From NCBI GenBank assembly GCA_021155145.1, contig JAJNPX010000131.1:1-12452 (forward strand): 12,452 bases of DNA, written 5' to 3'. A model generated the notes under the pieces. It ran no database searches and was not told where the DNA came from. It saw nothing but the letters and a program-made list of their open reading frames with translations. Position numbers and translations under genes: made by a program. Positions 1-6,054 of this stretch are shown piece after piece (the stretch's first letter is position 1; each line of letters starts with the position of its first letter). This DNA is from Acidisarcina sp. (GTDB lineage Bacteria; Acidobacteriota; Blastocatellia; Pyrinomonadales; Pyrinomonadaceae).

Positions 1-470
1 ATGGTTGGGAGGCGGCCGACGGTTCTTCCTTTTAGCCTCCACAAATTTGCCCGGAGCCCGGACCTGACGCCTATCGGCGTGTGTATCGTAAAGAATACAT
101 TGAATCTCAGGGCAAGCATGGACACGATCCAATACGAATTCCAAAAGCCCAGATCAAGATGGAGTATCGACACTTTAGGGTCGAACTTCTTGTAGATTGC
201 TTTAATAAATCGAAAGTCTGCGGCTATCTTGGAAAACCGCTGTAATGATCTCTGGATCCCACGAAGGTCCCTTTTAAGGTCAAACTGCCCGGGGATAAAA
301 TGGACCGACGCCCCTAACCGCTCCGCTTCCGCGATAACGGCCGCGGAAGAACCGTCAGGTAACGCGATGGAGATCTTGTAGTGCTTTGACGCCTCCGGGA
401 TCAGTGAAAGAAAATATCTTTGGGCACCGCCCCAGTCACGATAATTCCATCCATACACGATCTCTTTCAT
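1..470 (-). CDS. Glycosyltransferase, GT4-like, N-terminal part (runs off the window)
   Basis: The reverse strand is open from an ATG at 470 to the window edge, giving 156 residues with no stop, so the C-terminal half and stop lie outside. The start reads MKEIVYGWNYRDWGGAQRYF; a short G-G-A-Q segment in the first 20 residues is typical of the acceptor-side N-terminal Rossmann domain of GT4/GT-B glycosyltransferases. An LHLDLGFWNSYW strand-helix (residues 103-114) and a TIHTP motif (128-132) also fit that fold. In GT-B enzymes the nucleotide-sugar site is in the missing C-terminal half, so the donor cannot be read. The ATG lies 17 bases after the stop of the GT2 gene, with a weak GGA upstream, and the gene belongs to the same polysaccharide operon. 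It probably adds one sugar of the repeat unit at the cytoplasmic face of the inner membrane. Family assignment is fairly sure; substrate is unknown. Confidence 0.8.
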   Translation of the reverse strand, partial: MKEIVYGWNYRDWGGAQRYFLSLIPEASKHYKISIALPDGSSAAVIAEAERLGASVHFIPGQFDLKRDLRGIQRSLQRFSKIAADFRFIKAIYKKFDPKVSILHLDLGFWNSYWIVSMLALRFNVFFTIHTPIGVRSGLRANLWRLKGRTVGRLPT

Positions 471-487
471 AATCAAAAGAGTCGTCC

Positions 488-1387
488 TTACGCGATGCCC
501 CGCTTAGTGTCCGCAAAGGGCTGGATCCGAACAGCCTTGAGGATCAATCGCATTAAATAGGCCATAAACGCAAAAATGGCCTTGGGTTTTGACGGGGCAG
601 AATACCAAAGGGCGGCAAACTGTCGTCTTAAGTTCAATGGATGCCGCTTATTGAGGAACAAGGCCTTTCCCGCCGCAACTAATCCCTGCGTGTGGAGCGG
701 CGCCGGATATGAGTTAGGTTCGCACCAGACGAGCGACCGAGGCTCCACCACTAATCTCCAACCTGCTTTCCTCATCCGCATCAACAGCTGCGCATCTCCC
801 CATCCGAAAGGAAACTTTCGTTCGTCTAATAGTCCGTTTTCCCGTAATGCGGCGGAAGGAAACAGTACACAGTTGCCGACGATACATTCAACGTCAAAAG
901 CTTCCTTCGGGACCGAAAATGCTGTAAGGTCCTCTGGAATGACCCAGCCGCCCGACGCCGACCGCCATTTAAGCCCGACCTGAAATACGCGATGCGGCTC
1001 ATTCCAGAGAAGCAGGAGCGCTCCGACAATTGTGTCAGGAAGTCGCCGTGCCGTAGACACGAGTTGCTGCAGGAAGTTCTCGTGAAAAACCGCATCGTCG
1101 TTCATCGTGACAACGTAGTCGGCTCCCCAGTCCAAGGCCGCCTCAATGCCCCGATTCGTACCTCCAGCATAATGCAGTGAGCCGTCACCCTGGATCAACT
1201 CTACGTCGGGAAACTCTTCGCGAATGGCTCGGCTGGTACCGTCAGTCGAACCATCGTCGACCACAAAGATACGAACATTGAGACCCTCTCGATTGATACG
1301 AGCGAGGCTTCGGAGGCCCCGCAGAGTTATATCTCGCCGATTGTGAACCGGGATCACCAGGGCGGTCTTTGCGAGTTGGGTCGACAT
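488..1387 (-). CDS. Family 2 glycosyltransferase (GT-A fold)
   Basis: The protein has 299 residues. The N-terminal half shows the GT2 signature: LVIPVHNR (10-17), VVDDGSTDGT (42-51) for nucleotide binding, and a DXD-like NDDA (96-99) that would coordinate the metal and sugar diphosphate. GNCVLFP (171-177) and FGWGDAQLLMRMRKAGW (194-210) form the acceptor region; D198 is the likely catalytic base, sitting in a G-D pair where many relatives have E-D. A hydrophobic, basic segment (271-288) near the C-terminus probably holds the enzyme against the inner membrane. The overall pattern resembles rhamnosyl- and galactofuranosyl-transferase-like GT2 proteins, but the donor sugar cannot be fixed from sequence. 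The ATG at 1387 is 6 bases beyond the epimerase stop, with only a weak purine run, so translation is probably coupled. Role: transfer of one sugar onto the lipid-linked repeat unit in the cytoplasm. Confidence 0.9.
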   Translation of the reverse strand: MSTQLAKTALVIPVHNRRDITLRGLRSLARINREGLNVRIFVVDDGSTDGTSRAIREEFPDVELIQGDGSLHYAGGTNRGIEAALDWGADYVVTMNDDAVFHENFLQQLVSTARRLPDTIVGALLLLWNEPHRVFQVGLKWRSASGGWVIPEDLTAFSVPKEAFDVECIVGNCVLFPSAALRENGLLDERKFPFGWGDAQLLMRMRKAGWRLVVEPRSLVWCEPNSYPAPLHTQGLVAAGKALFLNKRHPLNLRRQFAALWYSAPSKPKAIFAFMAYLMRLILKAVRIQPFADTKRGIA

Positions 1388-1393
1388 TTTCCG

Positions 1394-2395
1394 CTAGGCT
1401 GTGCTCGACGTGATCGTCTTTTTTGCCCGTGAAGCCGCGACCTGCTCCTCTATCCATTTGTATGTGGCGCGGAGACCATCTTCGAGCGAGATCGTCGGTT
1501 CCCAATCGAGCACGCTCCGGAGCTTTGAATTGTCTGAATTGCGTCCTCGGACGCCGATCGGGCCATCCACGTGCCTCTTTTCCAGTTTAACCCCGGCGAT
1601 CTCCGAAACAATATCAACCAGTTCGTTTATGGTAACCATCCTGTCCTGGCCGAGATTCAGAGGCTCGAAATGGTCAGAACGCATCAAGCGTTGGATCCCT
1701 TCCACACAGTCATCGATATAACAGAACGATCGCGTCTGTTCACCATCTCCCCATATTTCGATAAAGTCGTCGCCACCAAGTTTGGCGTTCGCAACTTTTC
1801 GGCAGATCGCCGCGGGAGCCTTTTCGCGTCCGCCCTGCCATGTTCCCAGTTCACCGAATATATTGTGAAATCGGACGATGCGAGTTTCTATCCCATGATC
1901 CTCGCGATAGTATGTACAAAGCCGCTCGCTGATGAGTTTCTCCCATCCGTAGGCGTCCTGAGGGAACGCGGGATAGGCATCTTCTTCCTTCAGCGGCGTA
2001 ACATTCGCATCCATCTGCAGATGCTCCGGATAAACGCATGCCGAACTCGTATATAGGTAACGTTTTACCCCATTCAACCTAGCGGACTCCAGCGTATGTA
2101 GGTTAATTAGCGAATTATTGTAGAGAATCTGCGCATGGTGGGAGGAAATGAATCCCATACCACCCATATCGGCTGCGAGTGCATAGACCTCGTCGACACC
2201 GGCCGTCGCCTGCACAGCGTCACCCCGGTCTCGCAGATCAAGAACAAGAAATTCATCGGCTTCGGTCTCCGAAAATTCCGGCCTTTTTAGGTCAACCCCT
2301 CTTACCCAATAGCCGCGATCCTTAAGATAGCTAACTAGATGGGTCCCGATGAATCCACCGGCACCCGTGACCAGGGCCCTATTATTGGTTATCAT
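1394..2395 (-). CDS. GDP-mannose 3,5-epimerase-like NAD-dependent sugar epimerase
   Basis: A short-chain dehydrogenase/reductase of the extended type, 333 residues from the ATG at 2395; a TTG one codon upstream (2398) is the only other nearby start. It has the NAD-binding G11-AG-G14-FI-G17 loop and the Y149-xxx-K153 catalytic pair. Several stretches match plant GDP-mannose 3,5-epimerase: ADMGGMGFI, SSACVYPE, REKAPAAICRK, WGDGEQTRSF and GVRGRNSDN. The acid/base residues of the plant enzyme, Cys145 and Lys217, correspond to C120 and K192 here, and Ser143 to S118. The family turns GDP-D-mannose into GDP-L-galactose, with GDP-L-gulose as a second product. Inside a polysaccharide operon this suggests an L-galactose or L-gulose residue in the polymer. 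GDP-mannose synthesis genes are not in the window. A looser reading as a generic NAD-dependent epimerase is possible, but the motif match is unusually tight. Confidence 0.88.
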   Translation of the reverse strand: MITNNRALVTGAGGFIGTHLVSYLKDRGYWVRGVDLKRPEFSETEADEFLVLDLRDRGDAVQATAGVDEVYALAADMGGMGFISSHHAQILYNNSLINLHTLESARLNGVKRYLYTSSACVYPEHLQMDANVTPLKEEDAYPAFPQDAYGWEKLISERLCTYYREDHGIETRIVRFHNIFGELGTWQGGREKAPAAICRKVANAKLGGDDFIEIWGDGEQTRSFCYIDDCVEGIQRLMRSDHFEPLNLGQDRMVTINELVDIVSEIAGVKLEKRHVDGPIGVRGRNSDNSKLRSVLDWEPTISLEDGLRATYKWIEEQVAASRAKKTITSSTA

Positions 2396-2408
2396 CAAGA
2401 TCTAAATT

Positions 2409-4895
2409 CTATACCGCCGGTTCGTCGCGATCGTAATTATCCCGGTGGTAATAGCTTTGGTAGTAGTAGTAATTATCCTTCGAATTCAGTTTCACATTAT
2501 TCAGCACAACGCCGAATACACGGGCCCCGATATCTGTAAGCATCTGGCGGGACCGGCGAACGACCTGCCTTGACGTGCGATCCGAATGGACTACGAGGAT
2601 CACTCCATCCACGATCGAAGCGATCAAAACTCCATCCGTAAAGGATGTTATCGGCGGTGAGTCAATGACAACGTGATCGAAGTGTTTCTGGAACATCAAC
2701 AAGAGTCTGGCCATCTGCTCCGAGCCGACCAACTCGGCCGGATTGGGTGGTATCGGACCGGAACTCATCACGCTGACACTTGTCCGCTCGTCTTTGGCAA
2801 TATACGCCAGGATCTCACCTTCGGAAAGTTCACTTGAGAGTACGGTGCTCAGGCCCTTTCCATTCTTGAGTCCGAACACCGAGTGCACGCGAGGCCGGCG
2901 CATATCCGCGTCGATGATCAGGACGCGTGCTCCCGTCTGTGCGAGACTGATCGCGGTATTGGTCGCAGTTGTCGTCTTACCCTCTGACGGGACGCTTGAG
3001 GTGATCAGAAGCGATTTTGGAGCGTGCCCAGCCGTAGAGAGAAGGATAGAGGTTCGCAATTGGCGATAGGCCTCAGCGAGAGAAGAGCGCGGGTCGGAAA
3101 AGATAAGGAGTTCGGACTTTAGCCGATCTTCGGGCTCATCGTTATTGCCACCAACCAGCAACAGCTTTCGTTTCGGCATCGATTCGAGCGTCGGTATCGC
3201 CGCAAGGGCCGGAAGTTGAAGATAATTCTCAACTTCTTCGGTCGAGCTGATAGTGTCGTCCAGATATTCAAGGAACAGGGCCAATCCCATACCGAAAAGA
3301 GTAGAAAGAATGAGCGCCGCCACCACGGTAGTCAGCCGCCGGGGCGAAACGGGGTTTTCGTTCGGTATCGCATAATCTGCAACGCTGATGTTATTGTCCG
3401 ATCCTTGGGCAGCAACGTCATTGCCGCTCTGTTGTTTTCGAAGGTTGTCCAGAAAACCCTTGTTCGTCTCGATGTTTTGTTCGAGGAGCTTTATCTGAAC
3501 GGCACCGGTATTTTGTCCTTGAGCCAGATCATATTGTTCATTGTACGCACTCCGAACCTTATCTTCGCGGTCTTTTGCCTGCTGGTAATCGGTCCGAAGT
3601 GTATCGAGCAGTACCTGACTGCTGCGCTTTCTAAAATCGTCCAACTCCTTCCGATTCTTCTCGACCTCGGCCGCGATGGAGTTTTCTAAACTCTGGATCT
3701 GGGTGTCGATCTCCCTGATCTCCGGAGCACCTTCTTTGAACTCTTCAAGCAAACGGGCACGATTTGCCTTCAGCTCAGAGATCTTCTTTTGGGTGTCGTT
3801 GCGGATCGAGCGTAGGCTGTTCTCCTGTTCGGTGATGTACCTTGCCATCCGCTCTTCGGTCAATGCTCTGGCATTTTCCGGCGACCGAAGGACCGAGTTA
3901 TATTTAGCCTCCGCAAGCTTTCGCGCATTTTCCGCCTCGAGCAGGTCCCGATTCAAACCGGAAAGGCGATCTATCACGATCGTTTGGTCGCCCTCGGTCT
4001 TCAGTATTCCGGCGCTCTGCTTGAGCTCGACGAGTTTTATCTCGTCATTTCTCACTTCGGATTGGAGATCGGCTATACGCTGCTGCAGAAAGTCGTTCGT
4101 CTTACGGCTTGTTCCCGACCGTTTCTCCCAATTTGCCTTGACAAAGGTCTCGCCGACCGCATTTGCAACGAACGCGGCAAATCGCGGATCCGTGTGACGA
4201 AAAGAGAGTTCTATAAGGCGGGTGTCCTTGAATGTCGCACGCGATTCCCTGATCGGCTCAACGATGATGTTCGGCTTGATGGCATCGACGAAGGGGGCGA
4301 GTCTTACGGCTTCGGCAACTTCTTCAGAAGTCAGCAAACTATTCTCGATCGGGATCTCGCTTTCGGCTCCGTCCTTTCGAACATTATCCGGTGCTAAGCC
4401 TATCGCCTTAAACAGCCCGCTCAATGCGGATCCGGAATTAGGTCCGCTCGAGTCTTGCAGCTCTTTGCTCGTATCAAGACTGTGTTCCTTGATGACCCGG
4501 CGCAGGAGGGCATCACTGCTCAATAATTGGAGTTGCGTATTGAAATAAGAGGGATCTGGATTTGATATTGCACGCTGCCTATCGTTTGTAACAAGGTCTG
4601 GATTTGTCTGTTCAAGATCGACCTGGATCTTTGCGCTGGCAACATAGATATTAGGCTTGCGCGCCATATATATGGCAACCAACGTGGTGATGAGCACGGC
4701 AAGCCCGATTACAAGCCAGAGCCGCTTTCGAATTGCCCGCCAGTAATCAGCAAGGCCGAAGCCCTCGTTCATGTAAAACTCGCGATAAGACGGGTACCGG
4801 CCCGTGCCCGCAACAATCTGCGGTTCGAACGGACGTTCGATCTCGGTCGATTCGCTGACTAGCGGCTTACGCGCGATCTCTCTGCTTTCTCGCAT
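2409..4895 (-). CDS. wzc: Polysaccharide co-polymerase with BY-kinase domain (Wzc type)
   Basis: The 828-residue inner-membrane protein sets chain length and drives export of extracellular polysaccharide. Order of parts: a cytoplasmic N-terminus; membrane segment 1 (about 58-78); a Wzz-type periplasmic domain with a long coiled coil (about 264-480); a proline-containing PNENPVSPRR (511-520) before membrane segment 2 (about 521-543); then a cytoplasmic tyrosine kinase. The kinase has Walker A SSVPSEGKTTT (633-643), Walker A' LIIDADMRRP (659-668) and Walker B VVIDSPP (742-748). Its tail is a tyrosine cluster (Y809-812, Y815, Y816, Y821), the usual autophosphorylation site of this family. At 828 residues it is longer than E. 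coli Wzc (about 720). Start ATG at 4895 lies 7 bases after the export-protein stop with no clear Shine-Dalgarno, so coupling is likely. No Wzb-type phosphatase is in the window. Confidence 0.95.
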   Translation of the reverse strand: MRESREIARKPLVSESTEIERPFEPQIVAGTGRYPSYREFYMNEGFGLADYWRAIRKRLWLVIGLAVLITTLVAIYMARKPNIYVASAKIQVDLEQTNPDLVTNDRQRAISNPDPSYFNTQLQLLSSDALLRRVIKEHSLDTSKELQDSSGPNSGSALSGLFKAIGLAPDNVRKDGAESEIPIENSLLTSEEVAEAVRLAPFVDAIKPNIIVEPIRESRATFKDTRLIELSFRHTDPRFAAFVANAVGETFVKANWEKRSGTSRKTNDFLQQRIADLQSEVRNDEIKLVELKQSAGILKTEGDQTIVIDRLSGLNRDLLEAENARKLAEAKYNSVLRSPENARALTEERMARYITEQENSLRSIRNDTQKKISELKANRARLLEEFKEGAPEIREIDTQIQSLENSIAAEVEKNRKELDDFRKRSSQVLLDTLRTDYQQAKDREDKVRSAYNEQYDLAQGQNTGAVQIKLLEQNIETNKGFLDNLRKQQSGNDVAAQGSDNNISVADYAIPNENPVSPRRLTTVVAALILSTLFGMGLALFLEYLDDTISSTEEVENYLQLPALAAIPTLESMPKRKLLLVGGNNDEPEDRLKSELLIFSDPRSSLAEAYRQLRTSILLSTAGHAPKSLLITSSVPSEGKTTTATNTAISLAQTGARVLIIDADMRRPRVHSVFGLKNGKGLSTVLSSELSEGEILAYIAKDERTSVSVMSSGPIPPNPAELVGSEQMARLLLMFQKHFDHVVIDSPPITSFTDGVLIASIVDGVILVVHSDRTSRQVVRRSRQMLTDIGARVFGVVLNNVKLNSKDNYYYYQSYYHRDNYDRDEPAV

Positions 4896-4902
4896 TGTTT
4901 AT

Positions 4903-5847
4903 TTACGGTATACGATAAAATAGCGACGGGATACCGCCCGTAAGCGAACGCCCGATGTTCTGGAAGATGCTCTTTGCCTGGTCTTCGCTCACTGCGATCA
5001 CATCGTTGGGTTCCAGGAACGGGTCATTGGCTTCGCGTTTTGCGATCTTTCCAATGTCGTAGATAAATTCTTCTCGATCAGCGGAACCGGGCTTTTGGCG
5101 GAATACCCTTATTTTCCCCTTATTGGCTGCCGAGGCAAGACCCGAGGCCGAAGCGATGGCCTGCATCAACGTTATCGGCTCCTTGAACTTGACCGGGCCC
5201 TGTTTTCCAACGTTGCCGTAGACATATACGCTGTCTTCAACAAGTACGGAGACGATATCTCCCGGCCGCAATTCAGGATTGACTTTTGCCTCAAGGACCT
5301 CTTTCAATTTGAAGTCCATGTAAAGCGTGTCTTCGTCGTCAATTTGGGTTTCGCCAGTTTTACAATTCGCTGTACTACCAGTTCGAGCAAGGATCATCCG
5401 CGAGCCTGCCTCTCTGGTCGGGCCACCTGCATACGCAAGTAATTCCAACAATTTAACTCGGCGGTTGATTATATAATTTGCGGGTTTTTCAACTGCTCCG
5501 ATGATCGCAAACGATTGAGACCGCTGCTCGGCCACGCTCACAACCACTTCAGGATTGCGGAGATAGTCCTTTTTGTAAGCTTCAGCTATATCACTAGCCA
5601 ATTCCCCTTCTGTTTTGCAAACGGCTAGGACAGGCTCATCAAGCCGAAAGAGCTTGATCGTCCCGTTCGGGTTCACCTCGACATTCTGCGTTAATTCGGG
5701 ATGTCGGAATACCTGTACACTAATCTTATCCTGATAGCCGATCCGATATCTCTCTGTTCCGGATTGCACAGGCGTCTGTGCCCGGGCAGTGATTCCGACC
5801 GACAAAATCAAAACGCTAAAAACAATTGGAATGAAAACCGGTCGCAT
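4903..5847 (-). CDS. wza: Polysaccharide export protein, outer-membrane OPX/Wza family
   Basis: A 314-residue secreted protein that forms the outer-membrane/periplasmic channel through which the polymer leaves, working with the Wzc-type protein encoded just downstream. Residues 1-23 are a signal peptide ending A-R-A before Q24. There is no lipobox cysteine, so unlike E. coli Wza it is not an obvious lipoprotein. The polysaccharide export domain (about 32-105) includes YRIGYQDKISVQVFRHPEL and RNPEVVVSV; two SLBB-type beta-grasp domains follow (about 110-160 and 207-265), with AIIGAVEKPANY and VYVYGNVGKQGPVKF as their leading strands. The ATG at 5847 has a good Shine-Dalgarno (AGGGGTGA, about 4 bases upstream), the best in this operon, which supports it as the first gene. 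The gene symbol is a family label, not proof of orthology. The C-terminus is short and lacks an obvious amphipathic outer-membrane helix of the Wza type. Confidence 0.93.
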   Translation of the reverse strand: MRPVFIPIVFSVLILSVGITARAQTPVQSGTERYRIGYQDKISVQVFRHPELTQNVEVNPNGTIKLFRLDEPVLAVCKTEGELASDIAEAYKKDYLRNPEVVVSVAEQRSQSFAIIGAVEKPANYIINRRVKLLELLAYAGGPTREAGSRMILARTGSTANCKTGETQIDDEDTLYMDFKLKEVLEAKVNPELRPGDIVSVLVEDSVYVYGNVGKQGPVKFKEPITLMQAIASASGLASAANKGKIRVFRQKPGSADREEFIYDIGKIAKREANDPFLEPNDVIAVSEDQAKSIFQNIGRSLTGGIPSLFYRIP

Positions 5848-5911
5848 TGGTCACCCCTGTGCTTGACTGTTAGACGTTGTCTCTTGGCTCATTTTTGGCC
5901 CGGCGGTCAGA

Positions 5912-5943
5912 AATTCGGGCGCCAACTAATTCCGGGCGCAAAC
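5912..5943. repeat. Imperfect tandem direct repeat in the divergent promoter region
   Basis: Two copies lie head to tail, 16 bases apart start to start: AATTCGGGCGCCAAC (5912-5926) and AATTCCGGGCGCAAAC (5928-5943). They differ by one inserted C and one substitution in the GCGC-centred part. They lie downstream of the predicted start of the polysaccharide operon and about 65-95 bases before the export-protein ATG. Such a repeat could be a regulator site or an RNA element; the sequence alone does not decide. Confidence 0.5.
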
Positions 5944-5960
5944 GAAATGAGAGCATGAGA

Positions 5961-5990
5961 ATTTTATCAAAATACCGATACCAATGAAAA
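5961..5990 (-). promoter_or_regulatory. Candidate promoter of the polysaccharide operon
   Basis: On the minus strand there is an extended -10 element, TGATAAAAT (TGn followed by TAAAAT, at 5969-5961), with a weak -35-like TTTTCA (5990-5985) 18 bases upstream. Transcription would start near 5954, giving a leader of about 107 bases before the export-protein gene. The -35 is poor, so this is tentative. Confidence 0.35.
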
Positions 5991-5999
5991 CTGTATGTT

Positions 6000-6027
6000 T
6001 TGAAACTAGGCTTCACTTCGCTAAACT
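6000..6027 (+). promoter_or_regulatory. Candidate promoter of mutS
   Basis: TTGAAA (6000-6005, five of six consensus bases) and TAAACT (6022-6027, four of six) are separated by 16 bases, placing transcription start near 6034 and leaving a leader of about 20 bases. No clear Shine-Dalgarno precedes the mutS ATG. The call rests on the consensus match alone. Confidence 0.35.
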
Positions 6028-6054
6028 CTGTTTTTACTTTCTTTCGAACGCGGC

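Noticed and set aside
1..195. Plus-strand 64-codon frame at the left edge
   Set aside because: The opposite strand encodes a convincing glycosyltransferase over the same bases.
3216..4548. Several plus-strand open frames of 108-173 codons opposite the Wzc-type gene
   Set aside because: They are mirror frames of a well-supported coding region, with strings of Ser, Arg and Phe typical of antisense translation.
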